From Brenneria goodwinii (lineage in GTDB: Bacteria; Pseudomonadota; Gammaproteobacteria; Enterobacterales; Enterobacteriaceae), in contig NZ_CP014137.1 in assembly GCF_002291445.1 (NCBI RefSeq), positions 4,836,001-4,900,000 of the forward strand: DNA of 64,000 nucleotides. The letters are read 5' to 3'. Below, piece after piece: positions 9,203-17,556 of the stretch. How positions within the stretch are numbered: the stretch's first letter is position 1; each line of letters opens with the position of its first letter. The position numbers and the translations under genes are program-made. The notes beneath the pieces were generated by a model, which ran no database searches, was not told where the DNA came from, and saw nothing but the letters and a program-made list of their open reading frames with translations.

Positions 9203-9416
9203 ACACCCAGAAGCGCTCCACCTTGCTGAACGCCCTTCTGGGCGAACCGGGTGACAACCCAGGGGATTCAGCCCCTGCGGTCGATGAAGTGAACGCCGTA
9301 TTTTCATTTCATCTCGGCATCGCTCCCCCTCGGATATCATCTGCGGACTACGGATCCTCCGATATCTTACCTGGGCGACGCGCCTCTTCTGGCTTGCGCG
9401 CTGGAAGCGCAAGTAC
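9203..9416 (-). ncRNA. Lysine riboswitch (L-box) in the lysC leader
   Basis: On the minus strand the leader contains the hallmarks of the enterobacterial lysC L-box in order: CCAGAAGAGGCGCGT, GAGGGGGAGCGATGCCGAG, and AGGGGCTGAATCCCCTGG followed by GTTGTCACC. It ends in complementary copies of CCAGAAG (around 9207-9213 and 9236-9240) that can form the switching hairpin. The order and sequence match the E. coli lysC element closely. It senses lysine and lowers lysC expression. About 120 nt separate the aptamer end from the lysC start. Confidence 0.92.
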
Positions 9417-9566
9417 GTCGTTACAAATAGCGGGTTCTCCCGCGGCTGTCAATAAACAAACGCCGCAGATGTGCATTTATCAAGAAAAGGGATCTCAATT
9501 GGCGATTTACGGGATACAATCGAATAAGCGATTTTTGATTTTATTCTCGGAGAGAAGATCATTGTT

Positions 9567-11216
9567 ATGAAAAATATCAATCCAAGCCAAACCGCCGCAT
9601 GGCAAGCATTACAACAGCATTTTGACGTGATGAAAGATGTGCAGATCAAAGACTTATTTGCTCAGGATAGTCAGCGTTTTGAGCATTTTTCCGCCACTTT
9701 CGGCGATCAGATGCTGCTGGATTACTCTAAAAACCGCATTACGGCGGAAACCTTGGAGAAACTTCAGGCGTTGGCGCGGGAAACCGATCTGGCCGGCGCG
9801 ATTAAATCTATGTTTGCCGGCGAAAAAATTAACCGGACCGAAGGCCGTGCGGTACTGCACGTCGCACTGCGTAACCGCAGCAACACGCCGATTCTGGTTG
9901 ATGGCAAAGACGTGATGCCAGAGGTGAACGCCGTTCTGGAAAAAATGAAGAAATTCAGCGAACGCGTCATCGGCGGCGAATGGAAAGGCTATACCGGCAA
10001 GGCGATTACCGACGTGGTTAACATCGGTATCGGCGGCTCCGATCTGGGCCCGTATATGGTGACTGAAGCGCTGAAACCGTATAAAAATCATCTGAATATG
10101 CATTTCGTCTCCAACGTTGACGGCACGCATATCGCTGAAACGCTGAAGCCGCTTAATCCTGAAACCACGCTGTTCCTGGTGGCGTCCAAAACCTTTACCA
10201 CGCAGGAAACCATGACCAATGCGCACAGCGCGCGTGACTGGTTCTTGAAAACCGCGCAAGACGAAAAACATGTGGCGAAACACTTTGCCGCACTGTCTAC
10301 CAATGCCAAAGCCGTCGGCGATTTTGGCATTGATACCGACAACATGTTTGAGTTCTGGGACTGGGTCGGCGGACGTTATTCCCTGTGGTCGGCGATTGGT
10401 TTGTCCATCATCCTTTCCCTGGGATTTGAGAATTTTGAACAGCTGCTCAGCGGCGCTCATGCCATGGACAAACACTTCGCCTCCACCCCTGCGGAGCAAA
10501 ACCTGCCGGTGCTGCTGGCATTAATCGGTATCTGGTACAACAATTTTTTCGGCGCCGAAACGGAAGCCATTCTGCCGTACGACCAATATATGCATCGTTT
10601 CGCCGCCTATTTCCAACAGGGGAATATGGAGTCCAACGGTAAATATGTCGATCGCAACGGCAATCCGGTTGATTATCAAACCGGCCCGATTATCTGGGGC
10701 GAGCCGGGAACGAACGGCCAGCATGCGTTTTATCAACTGATCCATCAGGGCACCAAACTGGTTCCCTGCGATTTCATCGCGCCGGCGATAAGCCACAATC
10801 CGTTAAGCGATCATCACAGCAAACTGCTGTCTAACTTCTTCGCGCAGACGGAAGCGCTGGCGTTCGGCAAGAGCCGCGACGTGGTGGAAGCCGAGTTTGC
10901 CGCCGCCGGTAAAACGGCGAAAGAGGTTGAACACGTTGCGCCGTTCAAAGTCTTTGAAGGCAACCGTCCGACCAACTCTATTCTGCTGCGTGAGATCACG
11001 CCGTACAGCCTGGGCTTGTTGATCGCGCTATACGAACACAAAATCTTTACCCAGGGCGCCATCCTGAACATCTTCACGTTTGACCAGTGGGGGGTGGAAT
11101 TGGGTAAACAGTTGGCGAACCGTATTTTGCCAGAGCTGCAAGATGCAAAAGAAGTCAGCAGCCATGACAGTTCGACCAACGGCCTGATTAACCGTTTCAA
11201 ACAATGGCGCGCTTAA
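9567..11216 (+). CDS. pgi: Glucose-6-phosphate isomerase
   Basis: The 549-residue product, identical in length to E. coli Pgi, interconverts glucose-6-phosphate and fructose-6-phosphate. Signatures include VVNIGIGGSDLGPYMVTEAL, FVASKTFTTQET-type residues (LVASKTFTTQETM), FEFWDWVGGRYSLWSAIGLS, the catalytic GNMESNGK region and GEPGTNGQHAFYQL. It is transcribed divergently from lysC and ends at a clear rho-independent terminator. Confidence 0.98.
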   Translation: MKNINPSQTAAWQALQQHFDVMKDVQIKDLFAQDSQRFEHFSATFGDQMLLDYSKNRITAETLEKLQALARETDLAGAIKSMFAGEKINRTEGRAVLHVALRNRSNTPILVDGKDVMPEVNAVLEKMKKFSERVIGGEWKGYTGKAITDVVNIGIGGSDLGPYMVTEALKPYKNHLNMHFVSNVDGTHIAETLKPLNPETTLFLVASKTFTTQETMTNAHSARDWFLKTAQDEKHVAKHFAALSTNAKAVGDFGIDTDNMFEFWDWVGGRYSLWSAIGLSIILSLGFENFEQLLSGAHAMDKHFASTPAEQNLPVLLALIGIWYNNFFGAETEAILPYDQYMHRFAAYFQQGNMESNGKYVDRNGNPVDYQTGPIIWGEPGTNGQHAFYQLIHQGTKLVPCDFIAPAISHNPLSDHHSKLLSNFFAQTEALAFGKSRDVVEAEFAAAGKTAKEVEHVAPFKVFEGNRPTNSILLREITPYSLGLLIALYEHKIFTQGAILNIFTFDQWGVELGKQLANRILPELQDAKEVSSHDSSTNGLINRFKQWRA

Positions 11217-11229
11217 GTCGTCAATAGCG

Positions 11230-11257
11230 AAAAAGGCGGGAATTACCCGCCTTTTTC
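11230..11257 (+). terminator. Rho-independent terminator of pgi
   Basis: AAAAAGGCGGG-AATTA-CCCGCCTTTTT is a perfect hairpin with flanking A and T runs, 14 bp after the pgi stop. It can act in both directions, also ending the leftward strand. Confidence 0.9.
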
Positions 11258-11279
11258 ATGTTGCGCCGTCGTACGACAA

Positions 11280-12710
11280 TCAAAGATTAATCGGTATTTC
11301 CACACTCAGCCCGGCGCCAAGATCGTCGCTGCTGCTGTTATTGCTATCGGTGTACCACACGCTGGTATCAAACTTCACCTTTGACTGGAAGTCATAACCC
11401 CAGCCCAACTCGACGCCCTTCAGCGTATCGGACTGCGGGAAGGCTTTATTGATACTCTGATCGTTCGGATTCACCCTGGCGTAAGTGACGCGGGTGCTCC
11501 AGCGTTGTCCGTCATCCAGCGCCAGTTCCACCTTCCCGGAGAGTATCCGGCCATCGCCTCCCATGGCGTGCCCTAATGGATAACCCTGCTGGTAGTAACC
11601 GTCTTTATAGATATGGTGAGCGTAGATATAGTTTAAGCGGGAATCATTTGCACGAGTGGTTGCGCCTTCAACGTACCAGTTGATGGTGGAGGTTCCCCAT
11701 TCAGGATGGCCTTCCAGACCGAGAAGATACGTGTTTTGAGACGGCAGCATGCCTGCTTCATCCTCACCGACCAATTGGCCGTACACGCTGACGGGCAGGC
11801 CGGTTAACCGCTGTAGTTTCAGCTTAAAGTCAAAGCCCGCCAACTGGTTGCCTGGTTCGTTTTCGCTACCGGTATTATCTTTCCCAGCGACGCCGTCCCA
11901 GAACGATCCCCATGACTGAGGCCGGCCCTCTCCGCCCCACATCATAATGCGCGAGGCGCCGAGTTCAATGAAATCGGTCGGCATGAGCGTCAGTCGTCCA
12001 CCGATCAGCTTGGTTTCAGGCACGGCGTAGTATTGTTCAAGCTGACCGGCGGAAAGCTGATACTGCCAGCGGCCTATCCAGGAAAGCCACGGTGTTTCAA
12101 AGGGCGATTGATCGGCTCGCTGTAGTATAAAACCGGTGACCGGACGCGCGGCATCCGAACGGATTAAACTGCCATCATAGCCCGGCCCCCACCATTGGGC
12201 GACTTTGCCGAATGACAGCCATTGATTGAAAATTTTAACCGCGCCGTAGGAGCCGTCCATATTCCAGCGGGATTGATCCTTAATGCGTTGGTCGCCTTCG
12301 ACGGTGCCTTTAAGGTTGACATCCCAGAACTCATCACTGGCTCCAGCGGCGACGGAAAGGGCATGATCTCTGGCGTGGGTGCCGCCAAAGCCCTGCGGTA
12401 GCCCCGGTTTGTCGGTCGAGGTATAGCCAGTAATGCGAACATTGGCTTTCAGGTTGTTGATACGCTGCTCAACCCGGCTAATCACATTCTTTTCCGTATT
12501 GGTAACGGGTTTCGCCTTTGCAAGAACGGTGGTTATTTCTTCCTGGCTGAGCGGCCAGGTGGAGAGGCTAACGTTAATTACGCCGCGATCTGAAAGCCAT
12601 GCCAGATCGTTACGAAGGGTATTATCTGTGGTAATTAAGCCAGAGGCCTGGCTGACCGATACGCATAGAAACATGCAGCCGGCCGTCAGTAATATTTTTT
12701 TTGTGCACAT
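11280..12710 (-). CDS. wzi: Outer-membrane capsule-attachment protein Wzi
   Basis: The 476-residue product starts with a signal peptide (MCTKKILLTAGCMFLCVSVSQASG). It continues into the Wzi family: LRNDLAWLSDRGVI, LSTWPLSQEEI, GYTSTDKPGLPQGFGGT, WWGPGYDGSLIRSDAARP, ASRIMMWGGEGRPQS, HHIYKDGYYQQGYPLGHAMGGDG and a terminal beta-strand ending EIPINL. Wzi is an 18-strand beta-barrel lectin that helps hold group 1-type capsule on the cell surface. The ATG at 12710 is preferred to the TTG at 12734 because AAGGA lies 10 bases upstream and the signal peptide begins there. It is monocistronic and convergent with pgi; no capsule genes are adjacent. Confidence 0.92.
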   Translation of the reverse strand: MCTKKILLTAGCMFLCVSVSQASGLITTDNTLRNDLAWLSDRGVINVSLSTWPLSQEEITTVLAKAKPVTNTEKNVISRVEQRINNLKANVRITGYTSTDKPGLPQGFGGTHARDHALSVAAGASDEFWDVNLKGTVEGDQRIKDQSRWNMDGSYGAVKIFNQWLSFGKVAQWWGPGYDGSLIRSDAARPVTGFILQRADQSPFETPWLSWIGRWQYQLSAGQLEQYYAVPETKLIGGRLTLMPTDFIELGASRIMMWGGEGRPQSWGSFWDGVAGKDNTGSENEPGNQLAGFDFKLKLQRLTGLPVSVYGQLVGEDEAGMLPSQNTYLLGLEGHPEWGTSTINWYVEGATTRANDSRLNYIYAHHIYKDGYYQQGYPLGHAMGGDGRILSGKVELALDDGQRWSTRVTYARVNPNDQSINKAFPQSDTLKGVELGWGYDFQSKVKFDTSVWYTDSNNSSSDDLGAGLSVEIPINL

Positions 12711-13128
12711 ATTATCGATGTCCTTAAATGGCAAGACGTTGGCCTGCTATTTCTCGTTTTATTAAAGAATTAAACGAAATCGTGTGTTCCGTTGTTTAAT
12801 TCGACAGATTGGCCATGGAGAGTGTGTATAACAGGCAGGAACAGCTATAGCTTATGTAAAACTGCGCTTTTAATCCGGTTATTAATATGCGCCTTACTTG
12901 ATTTATAGCCTTTTCAGACAAGACCTAACCTTGCGCCTGGGTGGGAACCTAAGACTCGGCAATATTTTTTCATTTACTATCAGTTCATTGAACGATGAAT
13001 CATCTTCGTTGGCTTTTAAGGTATAAAATGTGATAGTGGCATTTATAACAATGGGTGTAGTCAGAAATCTTGCATCGCAGGACGATGAATCCCGGCGTAT
13101 TTTGTATTTTAATATCATGGAGGGGAAA
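12711..13128. other. Intergenic region upstream of wzi and yjeI
   Basis: About 420 bp between two divergent genes. It is AT-rich with no credible coding frame. It should carry both promoters. No clear operator was identified. Confidence 0.4.
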
Positions 13129-13473
13129 ATGAGGACCCGCATATTACTCGGTCTTTCTGCTGCCGTGTTACTGGCAGGATGCAGTACAGCCAATCAGCTA
13201 AGCTCCGCAGGGCAAGCGGTGACGTTTACGGATACGAAGCCGGGCAACGAATGCCAATTGATCGGCCAGGTCAGCGGCAGCCAGCAAAACTGGTTATCCG
13301 GCAATAATAATGACGGCAGTTCGATGCGTGGCGCAGCGAATGATTTACGCAATAAAGCGGCGGCCATGGGTGGGAATACCATCTATGGCGCGACCAGCCC
13401 GAGCTCAACCTTATTGTCGAATTTTGTTCCATTGGACAGCAAGATGGTCGGCACCGTTTATAAATGCCCGTAG
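13129..13473 (+). CDS. yjeI: DUF4156-type lipoprotein YjeI
   Basis: The 114-residue lipoprotein has a signal peptide ending in LLAGC (Cys18) and a conserved body: GNECQLIGQVSGSQQNWLSG, SMRGAANDLRNKAAAMGGNTIYG and VGTVYKCP. It matches E. coli YjeI over its length. The ATG at 13129 follows AGGGGAA at good spacing. Longer in-frame starts lack the signal peptide alignment. The function is unknown; it is expected to be anchored in an envelope membrane. It sits beside epmB/efp as in E. coli. Confidence 0.88.
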   Translation: MRTRILLGLSAAVLLAGCSTANQLSSAGQAVTFTDTKPGNECQLIGQVSGSQQNWLSGNNNDGSSMRGAANDLRNKAAAMGGNTIYGATSPSSTLLSNFVPLDSKMVGTVYKCP

Positions 13474-13497
13474 GACAATATAGCCGCGGCACGACGG

Positions 13498-13528
13498 CCC
13501 GGTGAATGTTCGCCGGGTTTGGTTTTAT
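13498..13528. terminator. Terminator between convergent yjeI and epmB
   Basis: CCCGG and CCGGG arms flank a short loop and are followed by TTTGGTTTT on the plus strand, 25 bp after the yjeI stop. Confidence 0.6.
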
Positions 13529-13532
13529 CTGC

Positions 13533-14564
13533 CTACTGGCTTTGCTTCAGCCCTAAATCCAACGGTGTTTTACTGGCTTCACCGCCAATTTCCCGCGCCA
13601 GACGGGGAACCAGATAGCCAGATACTTTCGTCAGTAGCGTTTTGACCAGCGTGCGCGCTTCCTCATCACCGACCAGAAAATGCGCGGCGCCCTGAACTTT
13701 ATCCAGTACGTGGAGATAGTAGGGGAGAATGCCGGCATCAAACAGGGCGTTACTTAACTCTGCCAGCGTATCCGCGTTGTCATTAACGCCGCGCAACAGG
13801 ACGCTTTGGTTCAGCAGTGTGACGCCCGCATGGCGTAAACGAACCATACTTTGTGTTAAATCAGGATCGATTTCCTGCGCATGGTTAATATGTGTGACCA
13901 GCAACACCTGAAGCGATGTTTGTGACAGGCGTTGGCACAACGCTTCAGTGATGCGTGCCGGAATGACCACCGGTAAACGGCTGTGGATGCGCAGGCGTTT
14001 CAGGTGAGGAATTTTTTCCAGTTCGGTTATCAGCCAGTCAAGCTCATGGTCTTTTGCCATCAACGGATCGCCGCCGGAAAAAATGATTTCATCCAGTTCG
14101 GCATGTTGCCGTATGTACTCCAGCGCCTGACGCCAGTTTGATTTATTTCCCTGATTTTCCTGATAGGGAAAATGTCTGCGGAAACAATAGCGGCAGTTAA
14201 CCGCACAGGCGCCTTTGATCAGCAGCAGCGCTCGATTGTGGTACTTGTGGAGCAATCCCGGCACCACGCTATGCTGTTCATCCAATGGGTCGTGAGTGAA
14301 TCCCGGCGCGGCAATGAACTCTTCGCGTGCGGTTAAAACCTGTAATAGAAGCGGATCCCGCGCATTTCCCTTTTGCATGCGGGCAGCAAACGCGCGTGGT
14401 ACGCGCAGGGGGAAAAGTCTACGGGCATCAGACCCTTGCCGAAGCTCGGCATGGTGATTCAGCGCCAGAAGTTGCAGTAATTCGTCAGGATCGGTAATTA
14501 CGTCCGCAAGTTGCTGCAACCAATCTTCTCTGGAAGGTATATTTAGGGTTACAATGTGTGCCAT
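13533..14564 (-). CDS. epmB: EF-P beta-lysylation enzyme, lysine 2,3-aminomutase
   Basis: The 343-residue radical-SAM enzyme converts (S)-alpha-lysine to (R)-beta-lysine, which EpmA attaches to EF-P. The iron-sulfur motif C-x3-C-x2-C is CAVNCRYCFRRHF (Cys120, 124, 127). SGGDPLMAKDHELDW and the PLP-lysine region LPYYLHVLDKVQGAAHF are also present. The start aligns with E. coli at MAHIV. Eight further upstream codons are open but unsupported. It is divergent from efp, its substrate gene, with only ~40 bp between the starts. Confidence 0.96.
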   Translation of the reverse strand: MAHIVTLNIPSREDWLQQLADVITDPDELLQLLALNHHAELRQGSDARRLFPLRVPRAFAARMQKGNARDPLLLQVLTAREEFIAAPGFTHDPLDEQHSVVPGLLHKYHNRALLLIKGACAVNCRYCFRRHFPYQENQGNKSNWRQALEYIRQHAELDEIIFSGGDPLMAKDHELDWLITELEKIPHLKRLRIHSRLPVVIPARITEALCQRLSQTSLQVLLVTHINHAQEIDPDLTQSMVRLRHAGVTLLNQSVLLRGVNDNADTLAELSNALFDAGILPYYLHVLDKVQGAAHFLVGDEEARTLVKTLLTKVSGYLVPRLAREIGGEASKTPLDLGLKQSQ

Positions 14565-14604
14565 TTTTTGGCTTAGTACCAGTATCAATTTATAGAGGGC
14601 CTTT

Positions 14605-15171
14605 ATGGCGACTTATTTTAGCAACGATTTCCGTTCCGGTCTTAAAATCATGTTAGACGGCGAGCCTTACGCTATCGAATCGAGCGAGTTCGTTAAACCG
14701 GGTAAAGGCCAGGCTTTCGCTCGTGTGAAAATGCGTCGTTTACTGACCGGTAAACTGATTGAAAAAACCTTCAAATCCACCGATTCCGCCGAAGGCGCTG
14801 ATGTTGTGGATATGAACCTGACATATTTGTACAACGACGGCGAGTTCTGGCATTTCATGAACAATGAAACGTTCGAACAATTAGCCGCGGATGAAAAAGC
14901 GGTTGGCGACAATGCTAAATGGCTGCTCGATCAGGCCGAGTGCATTGTAACGCTGTGGAACGGTCAGCCTATCGCCGTAACGCCACCGAACTTTGTGGAA
15001 CTGGAAATTGTCGATACCGATCCGGGCCTGAAAGGCGACACTGCCGGTACGGGCGGTAAACCTGCGACGCTGACCACCGGCGCAGTGGTTAAAGTGCCGT
15101 TGTTCGTGCAGATCGGCGAAGTGATTAAAGTCGATACCCGTTCAGGTGAATACGTATCTCGCGTTAAATAA
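14605..15171 (+). CDS. efp: Translation elongation factor P
   Basis: The 188-residue protein relieves ribosome stalling at polyproline. The modified lysine is Lys34 in VKPGKGQAF, the site for beta-lysylation by EpmA/EpmB, both encoded in this window. All three EF-P domains are present, ending SGEYVSRVK. It is followed by a strong terminator. Confidence 0.98.
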   Translation: MATYFSNDFRSGLKIMLDGEPYAIESSEFVKPGKGQAFARVKMRRLLTGKLIEKTFKSTDSAEGADVVDMNLTYLYNDGEFWHFMNNETFEQLAADEKAVGDNAKWLLDQAECIVTLWNGQPIAVTPPNFVELEIVDTDPGLKGDTAGTGGKPATLTTGAVVKVPLFVQIGEVIKVDTRSGEYVSRVK

Positions 15172-15182
15172 TCCGCTTTTTG

Positions 15183-15216
15183 AAAAAAGCCGCCGCCATT
15201 TCTGGCGGTTTTTTTT
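15183..15216 (+). terminator. Rho-independent terminator of efp
   Basis: CCGCC-ATTTCT-GGCGG followed by eight T residues, preceded by an A-run, 12 bp after the efp stop. Confidence 0.9.
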
Positions 15217-15338
15217 CGCCTGAATCCGCCGAAACGCCATTAATCTAAAAAATCCGCTAACGCCGCTAATTTTGACTATGCTTAAAGGGATCGCTTTGCC
15301 GATCGCTAAAACGTTTATTCTTCATTAAGAAGGAATTG

Positions 15339-15473
15339 ATGATGTTAAAGAAAAGCCTGGTTGCTATTTTCTCTGTATTAATCTTATCCGCCGTCGTTGG
15401 ATGTAACACAACGCGCGGCATTGGGCAGGATGTTGAATCCGGTGGGAAGGCGATACAGCGTAGCGCACAGTAA
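15339..15473 (+). CDS. Entericidin-type small lipoprotein
   Basis: The 44-residue lipoprotein has a signal peptide (MMLKKSLVAIFSVLILSAV) with lipobox VVGC (Cys22). The short tail NTTRGIGQDVESGGKAIQ is typical of entericidin A/B (TTRGxGxDVxxxGxAI). AAGGA precedes the ATG by four bases. A second ATG follows immediately and could be the start. Entericidins form a small antidote/toxin lipoprotein pair in E. coli next to efp; here only one copy is seen. The cysteine and the GIGQDV signature make the assignment good, but A versus B cannot be decided. Confidence 0.85.
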   Translation: MMLKKSLVAIFSVLILSAVVGCNTTRGIGQDVESGGKAIQRSAQ

Positions 15474-15608
15474 GCTCAACTCATCATTAACATATGTCTC
15501 TGACGTTAAATGGGAAAAGCCGTAATATGAAAACAGTCGTTCTCTTTCCGTTTTCCTATTACGAGAATAATGCTGGTTGAAAAAGGCTTTTCCCATCCAT
15601 TTGCGCCA

Positions 15609-15975
15609 TTATATTCCGGTAAATCTAATTAAGGCTTGAGAGAAAGAGAGAACAGGCATGAGATAATAAATCCTCATATAGCCCCCGGCAGGTATGGACT
15701 TTCTCCACCGGCTAAGTAAATACAACAACGCGCCATAGGCGATGCCAAATAAAGGCATGTATAGCGTGAATGTTTTAAATTGGAATAGATATCCATACAG
15801 TATCCAGCAAAAAAATAGCGCTATAATTGCTCTTTTCGATGAGGCGGGGAAATTTTCCCTGCCATGGCGCTATATATTGCCGCCACGATAATAAAGCTCA
15901 TCCATGAGAATGACTCGTTCACGTAACAAAACCCATATTGCGTATAAGATACGTCTCTGAATTATTTCTGTGAGA
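15609..15975 (-). pseudogene. Decayed membrane protein, possibly CPBP (CAAX-type) protease remnant
   Basis: Two adjacent minus-strand frames together resemble the C-terminal half of a CPBP intramembrane protease. One ends RERVILMDELYYRGG, reminiscent of the EExxYRG catalytic motif. The other carries two hydrophobic segments (ALFFCWILYGYLF and LFGIAYGALLYLL) and ends IRFTGI. They are in different frames around 15857-15875 and no upstream part with a start is present. This is a weak, eye-made assignment; it could be another small membrane protein. Confidence 0.35.
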
Positions 15976-15990
15976 CTGCAGGTGACACAA

Positions 15991-16022
15991 TTAAAAACGG
16001 CCTGCACAGGGCAGACCGTTAA
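15991..16022 (-). terminator. Rho-independent terminator of frdABCD
   Basis: On the minus strand AACGGTCTGC-CCTGT-GCAGGCCGTT is followed by a T-run, 17 bp after the frdD stop. Confidence 0.9.
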
Positions 16023-16038
16023 TTGCAGAGCAATCAGT

Positions 16039-16395
16039 TTACAGCGTGACCACGCCAATAATGGTGACGACGCTCAAGATAGCCGCCAGACCATAGAAAA
16101 CCCATTTCCCGGCGGGAATGTGAATTTTCACATCGTGCATAGAGTGGTGAATACGGTGTAAGCCGCACCAGATGGGCAGAATAATCATCAGCAGCAGGAA
16201 TACACGGCCGATAAAACTCTGGCTGAACGCGATGATGCGTTCATAGCTCAGCGCTTCCGGGAACAGGCCGAGTGGCAGCAGAATACCGACCAACAAGATG
16301 ATAACCGGAGAGAAAATGGCGCTCCACATACCACCTGCGCCGAATAATCCCCAGAAAGGCGGTTCATCGGAACGTTTTGGCATTTGATTAATCAC
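16039..16395 (-). CDS. frdD: Fumarate reductase membrane anchor subunit D
   Basis: The ~118-residue protein has three transmembrane helices and matches E. coli FrdD: PKRSDEPPFWGLFGAGGMWSA, LSYERIIAFSQSFIGRVFL, HDVKIHIPAGKWVFYGLAA. The start is taken as the GTG at 16395 because AGGAGG lies seven bases upstream and the N-terminus then aligns (VINQMPKRSDE with MINPNPKRSDE). With FrdC it anchors FrdAB to the inner membrane and forms the menaquinol site. Confidence 0.95.
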   Translation of the reverse strand: MINQMPKRSDEPPFWGLFGAGGMWSAIFSPVIILLVGILLPLGLFPEALSYERIIAFSQSFIGRVFLLLMIILPIWCGLHRIHHSMHDVKIHIPAGKWVFYGLAAILSVVTIIGVVTL

Positions 16396-16409
16396 GTTAT
16401 TCCTCCTGA

Positions 16410-16805
16410 TCAGAATAGTAAGGCGATAGCCAGAATGACCAGCGTTACTACAATGGTGACTACCCAAAGCCCTTTAACAATCGGCTCTGGCCCCATTTTT
16501 TCGTCTTTCACCACGATGTTGGAGGCTTTCGGCGCCAGGTCAAACCAGGTTTTGGTTTGCAGCACCGCGGCCAGCAAGGCGATGATATTGATGAGCAGCA
16601 CCAGTGGATTCTGTAGGAAGCCAACAAAGTGCGCCCAGCTTTCCGGACCATTCTTCAGAGAGAATACACCGCACATCAGTACGATGCTGAACCAGACAGC
16701 AGGCACGGCCGTACCTTCACGCAGCATATAAAAGCGGTAAAAACCCAGCTTTTTCCACCAGGATGGCGACATGTCGCGGACATACGCTTTACGTTTGGAT
16801 GTCAT
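16410..16805 (-). CDS. frdC: Fumarate reductase membrane anchor subunit C
   Basis: The 131-residue protein has three transmembrane helices. Its N-terminus MTSKRKAYVRDMSPSWW and LREGTAVPAVWFSIVL are characteristic. It forms the membrane half of quinol:fumarate reductase together with FrdD. It lies 13 bp from frdB and 14 bp from frdD in a tight operon. Confidence 0.97.
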   Translation of the reverse strand: MTSKRKAYVRDMSPSWWKKLGFYRFYMLREGTAVPAVWFSIVLMCGVFSLKNGPESWAHFVGFLQNPLVLLINIIALLAAVLQTKTWFDLAPKASNIVVKDEKMGPEPIVKGLWVVTIVVTLVILAIALLF

Positions 16806-16818
16806 TATTGTCCCTCCC

Positions 16819-17556
16819 TTATTGTGGTTTCAGCATAGCGATCATGAAGTCCTTCGCACTTTCAACCTTGCCTTGCTGAATAGCGGCGGCAGGATCGACA
16901 TGCTTCGGACAAACCTCTGAGCAGTAACCTACAAACGTACAGCTCCACACCCCGTTGCTGCCGTTAAGCTGCGGCATACGCTCTTTCTTACCGTGATCGC
17001 GGTTATCCAGATTGTAACGGTGCGCCAGCGTGATCGCGGCCGGACCGATGAACTCAGGGTTCAGGCCGAACTGCGGACAAGCGGCATAGCAAAGACCGCA
17101 GTTGATGCAGCCGGAGAACTGGTGGTATTTCGCCATTTGAGCCGGCGTTTGTTTGTTCGTGCCATCCGCAGGTTTACGATCGTTACCGATGATATAAGGT
17201 TTGATGGCTTCCAGGCTCTCAATGAAGTGGGTCATGTCAACGACAAGATCGCGTTCGATTGGGAAATTACCCAGTGCTTCAATCTTCAATCCGTTCGGAT
17301 AATCGCGCAGGAACGTTTTGCAGGCTAGCTTGGGGACGTTGTTCACCATCATGCCGCATGAGCCGCAAATTGCCATACGGCAGGACCAGCGGTAAGAGAG
17401 ATCGGCAGCCAGGTTATCTTTGATATAACCCAACGCATCCAGTAAGGAAGTCTGCTTATTGTATGGAACGTCAAACGTCTCAAAATGCGGCGCGCTGTCC
17501 TGTTCAGGGTTATAGCGCATGACTTCCATTTTTAGGGTTTGCATTTCATCAGCCAT
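16819..17556 (-). CDS. frdB: Fumarate reductase iron-sulfur subunit
   Basis: The ~245-residue electron-transfer subunit carries the [2Fe-2S] motif SCRMAICGSCGMM, and CINCGLCYAACPQF with a downstream CxxxCP (CSEVCPKH) for the [4Fe-4S] and [3Fe-4S] clusters. The start at 17556 (MADEMQTLKMEV) aligns with the E. coli protein. Upstream in-frame codons to 17610 overlap frdA and are not supported. It overlaps the frdA end by 8 bp, indicating coupled translation. Confidence 0.96.
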   Translation of the reverse strand: MADEMQTLKMEVMRYNPEQDSAPHFETFDVPYNKQTSLLDALGYIKDNLAADLSYRWSCRMAICGSCGMMVNNVPKLACKTFLRDYPNGLKIEALGNFPIERDLVVDMTHFIESLEAIKPYIIGNDRKPADGTNKQTPAQMAKYHQFSGCINCGLCYAACPQFGLNPEFIGPAAITLAHRYNLDNRDHGKKERMPQLNGSNGVWSCTFVGYCSEVCPKHVDPAAAIQQGKVESAKDFMIAMLKPQ